Source: Caldilineaceae bacterium
Lineage (GTDB): Bacteria; Chloroflexota; Anaerolineae; Caldilineales; Caldilineaceae
DNA: 16,134 bases
Assembly (NCBI GenBank): GCA_012032975.1
Contig: JAAUPU010000005.1
Location: 1 to 16,134, forward strand
Reading direction: 5' to 3'
The notes below the pieces were generated by a model. It saw only the letters and a program-made list of their open reading frames with translations. It made no database searches and was not told where the DNA came from. Both the position numbers and the translations under genes were made by a program. Shown piece by piece: positions 7,502 through 15,717 of the stretch; the first letter of the stretch is position 1; the number at the start of each line of letters is the position of its first letter.

Positions 7502-8161
7502 ATGAATGAACAGGAAGACGTTTGGGTACGCGAGGCCTTGGCCGGCGACAAGAGATCATTCAGCCTGTTGGTCGAGGCCTATCAGCGACCGGTCTACAAC
7601 CTGACCTATCGCATGTTGGGCAATGGGCCAGAGGCCGAGGACGCGGCGCAGGAGACCTTTCTGCGGGCCTACTCCCGGTTGAAGCAATATAATCCAGACC
7701 ACAAGTTCAGCACATGGATTCTCTCCATCGCCAACCACTATTGTATCGACCTGTTGCGCAAACGACGGGTGACCTATATCTCCATCGACGACAATCCTGT
7801 GCTGGAAAATTTGGAAGGCAAAGCGCCGCGCCCCGAAACAGAGGCGTTGGCCGGCGAACACAGCGCAGAGGTCCAAGCACTCCTGGCCAAGCTGGAGCCC
7901 GACTACCGAACGCCATTGATCCTGCGCTATTGGGAAGAGTATAGCTACGACGAGATAGCCAACGCGATGGACCTGACTGTTTCTGCGGTCAAGAGCCGCC
8001 TCTTTCGGGCGCGCAAACAGATGGCCGAGTTGGTCCGCGAGAGTGCGGCCGCGGCCACGCCGCCCAATCCGGGTGGCGGCGCACGCGGCGATGTGCGCAC
8101 AACTTCGGACGAGGGGCGTTTGACGCCGCCCATGTTTCAGGTTGCGCTTGCGCAGTTTTGA
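7502..8161 (+). CDS. ECF-type RNA polymerase sigma factor (sigma-70 family)
   Basis: The 219-aa protein has sigma region 2 at residues about 20-88, including YRMLGNGPEAEDAAQETFLR and FSTWILSIANHYCIDLLRKR. Sigma region 4 is at about 127-175 (LEPDYRTPLILRYWEEYSYD, then AVKSRLFRARKQM). No region 3 or 1.1 is present, as in RpoE/SigW-type extracytoplasmic function sigma factors. A Gly/Pro-rich tail of about 40 residues past region 4 is extra compared with short ECF factors. It directs RNA polymerase to a small stress regulon. It is followed by an anti-sigma-like membrane protein and a membrane protein, and preceded by an ECF-type promoter that it may itself recognise. The ATG at 7502 has only a weak AGGA 11 bases upstream. 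Confidence 0.93.
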   Translation: MNEQEDVWVREALAGDKRSFSLLVEAYQRPVYNLTYRMLGNGPEAEDAAQETFLRAYSRLKQYNPDHKFSTWILSIANHYCIDLLRKRRVTYISIDDNPVLENLEGKAPRPETEALAGEHSAEVQALLAKLEPDYRTPLILRYWEEYSYDEIANAMDLTVSAVKSRLFRARKQMAELVRESAAAATPPNPGGGARGDVRTTSDEGRLTPPMFQVALAQF

Positions 8162-8275
8162 CATCGCCGCACTTTCACAGCGGCGCACTTTGGACAGGGG
8201 CGAGGGTGGCGGTAGAAGTGAGTCAACCACCTGGTCGCCGGCAAATGAATTGCGAAGCGTATTCAGCGACCGCAA

Positions 8276-8947
8276 ATGAGGATCGAAGAGATGATGGAAC
8301 ACATGACGAGCGATGTGAATGGGGCACACGCCAGAGAAGAGATACCGGGTGGCGGTTCTTCTTCGGATGAGCCGATTGTCTGGCCGGAGGCTGAGATGGT
8401 CGATACATTTACCATGTGGATGTCGCTTGCGCTGGATGGACTATTGAGCGACGACGAACGCCGTCAGTTTGAAGCCTGCCTTGTTCAACACCCCGAATTG
8501 GCTGATGAATGGGCCGATTGGCAAGAGCTGGACCAGGTTTTTACTGCCGCACCGCCGGTCGAACCCCAGAGTGGCTTTGTGCGGCAGTTTGAGGTGCGCT
8601 TGGCGCGCAAGGAACGGCGCCGCCGGCTCTGGATGGGTTCGCTCATCGGTGTGGCGGTCGTGCTGCTGTGGGGCAGCTTTGCCATCGGCGCGGTCTCTTT
8701 GAGCGCCTTTGTGATGTTTGCCCAACCGGATTGGCTCAGCCAATTGGTGCATAACATCGCCTATGTTTCGGTGACGGTGACCAACTGGTTTGCCAGCGCA
8801 GGCAGCGCGCTCGATTCGGTGCTGGCAACGCCCCAGGCCCGGAATTTTGCCATCGGCTATGCGGCGCTTGTTGCCACGGTGCTGATCCTCTGGACCCAGT
8901 TTCTGCACCGGAGCACGCGCCTGGTCGATGCGCCGGTCACCACGTGA
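8276..8947 (+). CDS. Anti-sigma factor-like membrane protein, zinc-less
   Basis: The 223-aa protein has a cytosolic N-terminal helical domain: MSLALDGLLSDDERRQFEAC followed by LVQHPELADEWADW. This resembles the anti-sigma domain (ZAS/RsiW type, LSxxERxxxExHLxxCPxC), but the Cys residues of the zinc motif are replaced: HPELADEW stands where CPEC is usual. An RRR-flanked membrane segment (GSLIGVAVVLLWGSFAIGAV, about residues 122-150) follows, and a second near the C-terminus (FAIGYAALVATVLILW). Position after an ECF sigma gene supports the role of holding the sigma at the membrane. Start uncertain: ATG 8276, 8291 and 8294 are all possible and none has a clear ribosome site. It begins 114 bases after the sigma stop, which is longer than usual for such pairs. 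Confidence 0.75.
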   Translation: MRIEEMMEHMTSDVNGAHAREEIPGGGSSSDEPIVWPEAEMVDTFTMWMSLALDGLLSDDERRQFEACLVQHPELADEWADWQELDQVFTAAPPVEPQSGFVRQFEVRLARKERRRRLWMGSLIGVAVVLLWGSFAIGAVSLSAFVMFAQPDWLSQLVHNIAYVSVTVTNWFASAGSALDSVLATPQARNFAIGYAALVATVLILWTQFLHRSTRLVDAPVTT

Positions 8948-9050
8948 ACGCGCGGCTCGGACGGCTTGCCGATTCCACCCGCCGTCCACAATTCTGGTTG
9001 TTGTTTGGACGATCTGTAGGCTGATTTCGCCGGCAAGAATGAGGTGAAGT

Positions 9051-10716
9051 GTGAATTCTTTGAAAGTTCATGGACGTTGGTTGCTCGCCGCGACCCTTGT
9101 GTTGATCTTGTCGTGGACGGTCGTTTTTGCTGCGGAGGTGCAGGCTGGCAACGACCCGGACCGCGAGCAACCGAATGTGGCCCCCCGTCTTGGAGTTTCT
9201 GCGTCAAAACGGCGTCGCGGACTTGAACGCAAACCAGGTCTATCGCGATGATTTGACCGTTGAAGCCGGTCAAATCATCGAAGGGGACGTGATCGTCTAC
9301 AGCGGCAATGCGGATATCGAGAGCGGCGGAGCTGTCCGCGGCGATCTGGTCGTCTACAGCGGCGATATTGAGATCGAAAGCGGCGCAAACGTCAGCGGCG
9401 ATGTCGCTGCATTCAGCGGCGATATCGATGTGGCGGGAACGGTTGAAGGTTCGATTGCCTCCTGGAGCGGCGACGTGACCCTGTCCGATTCTGCCTACGT
9501 TGGCGGTGACATCAGTGTCTTGAGCGGAGAGATCGACAAGGAGCAGAGCGCCTATATTGGCGGGAACCTGGTCCAAGGCCCCAGCTTCAAGCTGCCGATG
9601 CCCAGGGCCGGCGCATTTTCGTTCAACCTGACGCCAGATGGCGAAGCCTCACCTCTGGTTCAACTTCAGAGGGGTGCGCCGAGCTTTGCCCAACGGCTGG
9701 CGGCCCTTGTGGGGCGCGTCGTGCTGGCGATGGTCATCACGGTGGTGGTTGCGCTGTTGGCCGCCGGTCTGATCGCGGTGCGGCCCACTCTGGTCGAAAC
9801 TGTCAAATCGACGATGGTCGCACAGACGGCATTGAGCTTTGCCGTTGGACTGGTGACCAACCTAGTCTTGCTCTTTCTGACCGGCATTCTGGTGATCACC
9901 ATCTGTCTCTCACCGCTGGCATTGGCGCCGATCCTGATCTTGCTGGCGCTGAACCTGGCCGGTTGGACCGCGCTCTCCAAAGAAGTGGGTCAACGGCTGG
10001 TGGATTACAGCCATGCGCCCGTTCAGCCGGTGGTAGCCACGGCATTGGGAGCGTTGGTGGTGACCGGCGTGCCGACGCTGCTCTGGTCTTTTGGTGGCTG
10101 CTTCCGCTTCATGGCCTTTGTCACCGTGCTCCTGGTTGCCTCGGCGGGTGCAGGCGCAGTGCTGCTGCCCTGGCTCAATCGCCAGCGCGCCTTGACCGCA
10201 GGTGACGCAGCGGATCTGAATGATGGCGAAGCAGTCGCGACGGCAAAACCGCAAACGGCTGTTGTTGCGGCAACGGCGACAGGTGTGGCTGCGGCCACGA
10301 CCGCGGGGGCGGATGATCGCAGCAGTGGCTCTGACACCTCTGAAACATCGGAAGTCGCGGAAGATCAACGGTCGGAGAAGATCGAAAGCGAGGCGGCCTT
10401 TGAGGATGGGCCTGATCTCGATGTGGTCGAGGAGACCGACCTGATGACCGAGCTACCGGCTGCCGCTCCGCTGGCGACTACGGAAACCAACGAACCAGCC
10501 ATTACCCAGGCTGCCGGCGGCGACGACGACTTCACGCAGATCAGCGGAATCGGCCCTGCCTTCGAACGGCGGTTGAAGGCCGCGAACGTGCGCACCTATG
10601 CCGCACTGGCCTCGTTGCCCGCTTCGGAACTGGCCGACATCCTCGGCTGGAGTATGGAACGGGTGGAGCGCGAAATGCTGTTGGGACAGGCAGCGGAGCT
10701 TGCCAACACCGGGTAG
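9051..10716 (+). CDS. Membrane protein: signal peptide, bactofilin-like beta-solenoid, TM helices, C-terminal HhH (one frameshift)
   Basis: With one C removed from the C6 run at 9181-9186 the product is 554 aa. It starts at GTG 9051 (AGGTGA just upstream) with a signal peptide, LLAATLVLILSWTVVFAAEV. Residues about 65-165 are short repeats such as GDVIVYSGNADIESGGAVRG and GDLVVYSGDIEIESGANVSG, the polymer-forming/bactofilin-like right-handed beta-solenoid, here on the outer face. Four or more hydrophobic segments follow (VVLAMVITVVVALLAAGLIAV; FAVGLVTNLVLLFLTGILVI; LALAPILILLALNLAG; FMAFVTVLLVASAGAGAV). Then comes an Ala/Thr/acidic linker of about 110 residues. The last 60 residues hold an HhH domain, FTQISGIGPAFERRLKAANV, then RTYAALASLPASELADILGW. 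It is the third gene of the sigma/anti-sigma cluster and probably a target of that sigma. Its role is unknown. Confidence 0.8.
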
Positions 10717-10737
10717 CGCAGGATTGATTTCACAACG

Positions 10738-10777
10738 ACGAGGGCCTTGCAAAAGATTGCAAGGCCCTCGTTTTTTT
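10738..10777 (+). terminator. Strong rho-independent terminator
   Basis: A perfect 15-bp stem (10738-10752 with 10757-10771) around an AAGA loop is followed by seven T's. It lies 21 bases after the stop of the HhH membrane protein and closes the sigma operon. The opposite strand lacks a long T-run, so it acts mainly on the plus strand. Confidence 0.93.
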
Positions 10778-10817
10778 ATTCCCCGTCACGGCAAGCCTGC
10801 CAGTTGCTCACAGGAAC

Positions 10818-13265
10818 TTACGGCGTCAGATCATCCAACATCGTCTGGGCTGCCTCGCGTAGATCAGCGCTGTCCGTCTGGGCAATAGCTTGCTCCAGGT
10901 CTGCAACGGCCAACTCGAATTCGCCCTGGTTGCGATAGGCCGCGCCGCGATTGAAATAGGCAATGGCCAGTGTCGGGTCCAGTTCCAGCGCGGTGGTCTG
11001 ATCCGCGATGGCTTCCTCGCTTTGGCCGAGGGCGGCGCGCGCGCTGCCGCGGTTGACGTAGCCAATGGCAAGCTCTGGCTCCAGTTCGAGCAACCTGTCC
11101 AGATCTCTCAGCGCGCGGTCGAATTCTGCCTGTTGGCTGTAGAGATTGCCGCGCATGAAGTAGGCCGCCGCGAAATCTGGCTCCAGCCTGATGGCGCTGT
11201 TGTAATCGGCCAGTGCTTTCTCCGATTCTGACGCATCCCGATAAAGATTTCCCCGGTTGAGATAGGCCGCGGCAAAGTCGGGGTCCAATTCGATAGCGCG
11301 GTCAAAATCGGCCAGAGCCACGTCGTCTTCGTCCTGATTTAGATAGGCGTTGCCCCGGCTGAAGTAGGCAGCCGCCAGGTTGGGGTCCATTTCGATGGCC
11401 AGACTGTAGTTGGCAATGGCCTGGTCTGCATCTCCCTGTGCGCTGAAGGCGTTGCCCTGGTTGAGATAGACTGTTGCCGATTCCGGGCTGAGTTCGATGG
11501 CCCGGGCATAGTCGGCAATCGCGGCGTCGTAGTCGCCCAAATTCTCGTAGATTCGACCCCGACTGTTGTAGGCGGAGGTGAACTGGGGGTCGAGTGCGAT
11601 GGCGGCGTCGTAATCGGCCAGCGCCGACTGGTTGTCGCCCAGGTTTTGGTGCGCGTTGGCGCGGTTGATGTAGACGCTGGTCAGGGTTGGATTCAGGTCA
11701 AGCGCGCTGTCGAAATCGGCCAGGGCCGCTTGGTAGTCGCCCGCGGCTACATAGACATTGCCGCGGCTGAGGTAGTTCACGGCAGATTCTGGCTCCAGCT
11801 CGATCGCCCGCGCATAGTCGGCGATTGCCGCGTCAAAGTCCTCTTCTTCCTCCCACATGCGGGCGCGACTGGTGTAGGCTGCGCTGAGGGTGGGGTCGAG
11901 ATCGATGGCTCTGTTGTAATCCGCGCGTGCGCGGCGTGTGTCGCCCTGTGCCAGATAGCCATTGGCGCGACTGAGGTAGGCAGACGCCGATGCCGGATCC
12001 AGCTTGATCGCCGATGCATAGTGCCGGATCGCGTTTCTGGCGTTGCCCTGTGCCAGAACCACATTGCCCAAGTTGATGTAGGTGGCCGCGCTGCGCGAGT
12101 CGAGCGCAATGGCCCTCGTATAGTCTTCCTCGGCAGCGGCATAGTCACCCTGGTTTTCATAGATGCGCCCGCGAGTCGTGAAAGAGGTGGCGGACTTGGG
12201 GTCCAGCTCGATAGCCAGCGACAGGTCGGCCAGCGCCTGCTCCACTTCGCCCAGGTTGCTATAGGCGTTTCCCCGGTTGCTGTAGGCGTTGACGTTGGTG
12301 GGGTCCAATTCCAGGGTGGTCGTGAAATCGGCGATGGCCTCATCGTAGTCGCCGCGACTGTTGTAGATGGCGGCCCGATTGTTGTAAGCGACGGTCATCA
12401 GCGGGTCCAATTCGATGGCTCGACTCAGGTCATCCAGCGCGGCGTCGAAATCTTCCAGATTGCGGTGGGCGTTGCCGCGACTGTTATAGGCATTGGCGTT
12501 CTCTGGCTCCAGTTCGATGATGCGGCTGAAGTCCGCCATGGCCAGCGCAAACTCACCCTCCTCCTCATATAGATTGCCGCGGTTCGTGTAGGCCACGATC
12601 AACAGGGGGTCGATCTCGATGGCGGCCGAGAAATCTGCGAGCGCCTCTTCGGTGTCGCCGTTTGCCAAATGCAGCGTACCGCGGCTGGTATAGGCGTTGA
12701 CATTCTCCGGGTTGAGCTTGATCGCGGCGGTATAGTCTGCCAGCGCACGACGGACATCGTCCAGTGCGGCATAGGTGCGGCCCCGTTCGTAAACCAGGTC
12801 GTCATCATCGGGCAACAGGGAGATGGCCTTGGTCAAACTGGCGATGGCCTCTCTGCTGTTGCCCTGGGCCAGGAAGAGTGCGCCCCGACTTAGATAGGCC
12901 GCGGTGAGTTCAGGATCCAGGTCGATGGCGCTTTCCAGATCCTCCAGCGCCAGGTCGTACTCTTCCAGCGCCAGGTACGCGCGCCCCCGGTTGAGCCAGA
13001 CGGCGGCAAGTTCTGGGTTCAATTCCAGGGCCAAGTCATAGTCGGCAATGGCCAGCTCATAATCGCCAGCGTCGGCATAGTCCAGCCCGCGATTGTAATA
13101 ACCCGTAGCGCTGACCGGCGTCTCGTCAGTTTCGCTTGCTCCATCGGCCTGCACCGCGGCCTGGTCTGCTTCCAGACCGACCGGCCCAATCAACGGCGCG
13201 CAACCCGCGCTGATGAAGAGCCAGCAGCAGGTCGTGAGCAGGGTCCATCGAATGTGATTTGGCAT
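10818..13265 (-). CDS. Lipoprotein with 22 tandem TPRs
   Basis: The 815-aa protein starts at ATG 13265 (MPNHIRWTLL). A lipoprotein signal peptide follows, TTCCWLFISAGCAPL, with the lipobox SAGC placing the lipidated Cys at residue 22. After an acidic spacer (residues about 32-55) there are 22 consecutive TPR units of exactly 34 residues each, then a 12-residue tail (EAAQTMLDDLTP). Typical units read Y(L/N/T)SRGNAY...G(D)...ALADY..AIELDP. The TPR superhelix should bind protein partners outside the cytoplasmic membrane. No enzymatic domain is visible. An in-frame ATG at 13352 is possible but would sit inside yjbQ and place the signal peptide internally. It follows yjbQ by 14 bases and is probably in its operon. 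Confidence 0.88.
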   Translation of the reverse strand: MPNHIRWTLLTTCCWLFISAGCAPLIGPVGLEADQAAVQADGASETDETPVSATGYYNRGLDYADAGDYELAIADYDLALELNPELAAVWLNRGRAYLALEEYDLALEDLESAIDLDPELTAAYLSRGALFLAQGNSREAIASLTKAISLLPDDDDLVYERGRTYAALDDVRRALADYTAAIKLNPENVNAYTSRGTLHLANGDTEEALADFSAAIEIDPLLIVAYTNRGNLYEEEGEFALAMADFSRIIELEPENANAYNSRGNAHRNLEDFDAALDDLSRAIELDPLMTVAYNNRAAIYNSRGDYDEAIADFTTTLELDPTNVNAYSNRGNAYSNLGEVEQALADLSLAIELDPKSATSFTTRGRIYENQGDYAAAEEDYTRAIALDSRSAATYINLGNVVLAQGNARNAIRHYASAIKLDPASASAYLSRANGYLAQGDTRRARADYNRAIDLDPTLSAAYTSRARMWEEEEDFDAAIADYARAIELEPESAVNYLSRGNVYVAAGDYQAALADFDSALDLNPTLTSVYINRANAHQNLGDNQSALADYDAAIALDPQFTSAYNSRGRIYENLGDYDAAIADYARAIELSPESATVYLNQGNAFSAQGDADQAIANYSLAIEMDPNLAAAYFSRGNAYLNQDEDDVALADFDRAIELDPDFAAAYLNRGNLYRDASESEKALADYNSAIRLEPDFAAAYFMRGNLYSQQAEFDRALRDLDRLLELEPELAIGYVNRGSARAALGQSEEAIADQTTALELDPTLAIAYFNRGAAYRNQGEFELAVADLEQAIAQTDSADLREAAQTMLDDLTP
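10857..13100 (-). repeat. 22 x 102-bp coding repeats (TPR array)
   Basis: The codons of the 22 TPR units form a DNA array with a fixed 102-bp period and no insertion or deletion between units. Copies have diverged at the DNA level, but the DPxxxxAY(x)(N/S)RG junctions recur at each period. This is protein repeat structure and not a CRISPR array or satellite. Confidence 0.85.
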
Positions 13266-13279
13266 AAATTCCACTGTCC

Positions 13280-13714
13280 TTACTGTTTCAAGAGTTGGCC
13301 AGACAGGGTGACGATCAGCCGTCTCGCGCTGCCGTGGGTGCGATGTTCGCACAGGTAGATTCCCTGCCAGACGCCCAGGTTCATCTGACCATTGGTCACG
13401 GGGATCGTCAGGCTGCTGCCAAGCAGCACAGCCTTCAAGTGAGCGGGCATGTCGTCCGGGCCTTCGTAGGTATGGGTGTAGTAGGGGGCATTTTCAGGGG
13501 CGAGCCGGTCGAAAAAGGTCTCCATATCAACCCGCACCTCAGGATCGGCGTTCTCGCTGATGGCCAGCGAGGCCGATGTGTGCTGGATAAAGAGGTGCAT
13601 CAACCCTACCGCCAAGCCGCGAACTTCGGGCAGGTCGGCAAGCACCTCGTTGGTGATGAGGTGAAATCCCCGCGCTCTAGGCGTCAATCTGATCTCTCGT
13701 TGGGTCCAGACCAC
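13280..13714 (-). CDS. yjbQ: YjbQ family protein (UPF0047, secondary thiamine-phosphate synthase type)
   Basis: The 144-aa protein matches the small single-domain YjbQ/UPF0047 family in length and motifs: FIQHTSASLAISENADPEVR, MPAHLKAVLLGSSLTIPV, and LGVWQGIYLCEHRTHGSARR near the C-terminus. Conserved His residues form the presumed active site. Some members have weak thiamine-phosphate synthase activity, but the natural role is not settled. The start is GTG 13714, with GGGAGGA about six bases upstream, and the sequence begins MVWTQREI as usual for the family. It lies 14 bases upstream of the TPR lipoprotein in the same direction. Confidence 0.92.
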   Translation of the reverse strand: MVWTQREIRLTPRARGFHLITNEVLADLPEVRGLAVGLMHLFIQHTSASLAISENADPEVRVDMETFFDRLAPENAPYYTHTYEGPDDMPAHLKAVLLGSSLTIPVTNGQMNLGVWQGIYLCEHRTHGSARRLIVTLSGQLLKQ

Positions 13715-13957
13715 CTCTGTCCTCCCGCATTTGACCCGACCCCAGCTCGCAAGGGTTGAGCCATCGGATCCGTTCTTTGCGTGATCGTCCGCGCGACGTT
13801 CTACGCAGCGCGCAGATGCCCACCCCTGCCTGGGTGACCTATGTTCTAAGACGTGAAAAGGGCGGTTCTAGGTACGGTGATCCGTGGCGTGGGCCGCTGT
13901 TCAGGCGTGATCTGCACGACCGGCGCACCCCTGGGTTTGGCCGGGGTCTGACCGAGA

Positions 13958-14632
13958 TCAGCGGGAAGACGATGCTGGCTTGCGGAGCAGATACCAACGA
14001 CAGGGCTGGCGTTGCGGTTCGGCCTGTACCACCTCCACGATCTCCAGCGCAGGTGTGAAGAGTCGAGCGCATTCGTCTGGCTCCAGCCCGCGCAGGCTCC
14101 GCTCGTCTGTCGCGTCTGTCGCGTCTGACGCGTCGGTGGTTGCCGTGGAGTCGGGCGCCTCAGGAAGCCGGTCGAAGGCATAGAGATGGTAATGGCCGCC
14201 TGGCGCAAGGTTGGCGATGACGCTGAGCGCGTAGCCCTGGCGTGCCGACGGGTCAATGCCGTGCAGACAGCCGATGTCCAGGATGTAGACCGCATCCAGC
14301 CCGGCAATGGGAAGCCGAGTCACATCGGCCTGCACGAAAGATGCATGGGTCGCGAGCGGGCTGCTTTCGGCTGCCACGCGTTGCCTGCCTAGTTGCAGCG
14401 CAGTGCCGGCGAGGTCAACCCCCACGGCTTGCAGGCCGCGCCGGGCCAGAAAGACGACATTCGTACCGGCGCCACAACCCAGGTCGAGCGCCCGGTCGCC
14501 GGCCACAATCGGGCGCTCCGCCCAAAAGGCTTCCACCTCCGGCGGCGTGATGCGTGTATCCCAGGGCGTGTTGCCTTGGGCATAATGATCCTCCCAACGC
14601 AGTCGGTTGGGCGACGGGCTTGCGATGTTCAT
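13958..14632 (-). CDS. Class I SAM-dependent methyltransferase
   Basis: The 224-aa protein has the SAM-binding motif I ALDLGCGAGTNVVFLARRG (residues about 48-66), then GVDLAGTAL (acidic residue for the ribose) and ASFVQADVTRLP (motif II region). YILDIGCLHGIDPSARQGYA is typical of the TehB/thiol methyltransferase-like methyltransferase_25/11 group. The N-terminal RWEDHYAQGNTPWDTRITPP followed by EVEAFW is also common in that group. The substrate is unknown; small molecules, thiols or metalloids are family possibilities. A low-complexity insert rich in Ala/Thr/Asp (about residues 158-172) is encoded by 9-bp repeats. The ATG at 14632 has no clear ribosome site. Confidence 0.85.
   Translation of the reverse strand: MNIASPSPNRLRWEDHYAQGNTPWDTRITPPEVEAFWAERPIVAGDRALDLGCGAGTNVVFLARRGLQAVGVDLAGTALQLGRQRVAAESSPLATHASFVQADVTRLPIAGLDAVYILDIGCLHGIDPSARQGYALSVIANLAPGGHYHLYAFDRLPEAPDSTATTDASDATDATDERSLRGLEPDECARLFTPALEIVEVVQAEPQRQPCRWYLLRKPASSSR
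14105..14131 (+). repeat. 9-bp tandem repeat inside the methyltransferase gene
   Basis: Three adjacent units, GTCTGTCGC, GTCTGTCGC and GTCTGACGC, encode Ala-(Thr/Ser)-Asp triplets on the minus strand. They lie in a loop between conserved motifs, consistent with slippage-driven length variation. Confidence 0.6.
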
Positions 14633-14677
14633 TGGGTCATACTCACTTTCGACAGGCAGGCAGGGGAAATTTCGGCC

Positions 14678-14686
14678 AGTATATCA
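14678..14686 (-). promoter_or_regulatory. Extended -10 promoter of the methyltransferase gene
   Basis: On the minus strand TGATATACT provides a TGn extension and a TATACT -10 element, about 45 bases upstream of the ATG at 14632. No clear -35 is visible, as is common for extended -10 promoters. Confidence 0.45.
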
Positions 14687-15011
14687 CAGCGGGTGGGTCG
14701 GGATTTGTGTGTGGCAGAAATGGGTGTTGATGGGGCTGTACGGATTGGGTGCAGATCGGCGCTTGGTGGCGCATGATTGCTTTGCAGTTGCTCCGTTCTC
14801 ATCTTATACTTTTCTCCAACGGCAGCAGCCTGTGCGCGGTGGAATCTGTCCGCGACGGGGGGCTGTCGCCGCAATCCCAAGCTGAACTTATCGTCCATCG
14901 ACACAGAGCCTGGCTTGTAGTCGCCGGTTGTCCGATCACCTTCGCCGTAGCTTGGCCTGGGTGACCGTCTGCCTATCGGCGTCCCAAAGCCCCAACCACA
15001 GGGAGACACCC
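14687..15011. other. Non-coding region between methyltransferase and RDD gene
   Basis: No protein with family-like features is read on either strand. It contains the plus-strand promoter at 14782-14810 and then about 195 nt of GC-rich leader before the RDD start. The leader has a small GCGAC/GTCGC hairpin and no riboswitch core that I recognise. Confidence 0.5.
14782..14810 (+). promoter_or_regulatory. Sigma70-type promoter of the RDD gene
   Basis: TTGCAG (14782-14787), a spacer of exactly 17 bases, and TATACT (14805-14810) on the plus strand. The predicted start near 14817 leaves a leader of about 195 nt before the GTG at 15012. Confidence 0.5.
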
Positions 15012-15678
15012 GTGAGTGCAAAACGCAGATCCAAGAGCCGAATTGGAACACCAGCAACCCCAGAAGTGACCGTGATCGGATTTGGCCGCCGCCTTGGCGC
15101 GGCCGCCGTTGGATGGGCTGTTCGTCTTTTTCGTTTGGTCTTTTTCTGTCGCCTTCGCCGTCGGCTTTGTTGGGGTGGCTGATCGAGACGTTCAACCCCG
15201 ACCGGCCGTTGCCCATGACCTCGATCACGCTTCTGAGCGTGTTGATCGTTTCGGTGCTCTATTTTGTGGTCGGCTGGGTCAAGATGGGCCAGACCATTGG
15301 CAAGGTGGTGATGGCGTCCGCGTGGCCAGCGCACGCGGCCACAATCCCACCTGGGGGGAAGCCATCGTTCGTTATTTTGGCTATCTGCTTAGCGGGGCGG
15401 CGCTCTCGTTGGGGTTTATCTGGATATCCCTGGATAGCAAGCGGCAGGGCTGGCATGACAAGATGGCGAACACCTATGTGGTCTCAGTGGACGAGAAATT
15501 TGCCGACGCTGGCGCGGTAAAGATCACACCCAGCGATCCAGGCCATGGCTGGTGGTGGATCTTCCTCTGGATCGCTGTAGCTTTGCTGGCGCCGGCCGCA
15601 CTCTTCGCCGGTCTCTGGTTTCTCGGTCCAGTGGTTGCCGAATCGGTCGAGAGTTTGATCCGTGGCTGGGCGCAGTAA
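15012..15678 (+). CDS. RDD family membrane protein (three frameshifts)
   Basis: After three repairs the product is 221 aa. It starts at GTG 15012 with GGGAGA five bases upstream (MSAKRRSKSRIGTPATPEVT). The family features appear in order across frames: IGFGRRLGAAAVDGLFVFFV (the RDD-type first segment; the first Asp-equivalent region is modified), a second hydrophobic stretch (SITLLSVLIVSVLYFVVGW), the diagnostic GQTIGKVVMGVRV, then YFGYLLSGAALSLGFIWI followed by DSKRQGWHDKMANTYVV. A final membrane helix (WWWIFLWIAVALLAPAALF) follows. Break points: one extra G at about 15110, one extra G in GGGG at about 15170-15173, one missing G at about 15320. RDD proteins are multi-pass inner-membrane proteins, some linked to ion transport; the function here is unknown. 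Confidence 0.82.
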
Positions 15679-15717
15679 AGAGCAATTTGAACCCTCACGA
15701 ACAAGGAGTACGCCAAC

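Noticed and set aside
8245..8370. Alternative zinc anti-sigma start (MNCEAYS...) in another frame before the anti-sigma gene
   Set aside because: It resembles the usual MNCxE start only by chance, lacks the second Cys of the motif, ends quickly and has no ribosome site.
11646..12572. 308-aa open frame on the plus strand across the TPR array
   Set aside because: Its repeated V.LD/V.FQ patterns are the complement of the TPR codons.
10857..13100. Regular 102-bp period resembling a CRISPR or satellite array
   Set aside because: The period encodes 34-residue TPR units in one open frame; there are no identical repeats with unique spacers.
13715..13957. Possible small gene or RNA between yjbQ and the methyltransferase
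   Set aside because: Short open frames here have no start signal or recognisable motif, no tRNA fold was found, and only a 5-bp CACCC/GGGTG hairpin is visible.
14817..15011. c-di-AMP (ydaO) or cobalamin riboswitch in the RDD leader
   Set aside because: Only a short stretch (CCGCAATCCCAAGCTGAAC) loosely resembles the ydaO core; the other conserved blocks are missing.
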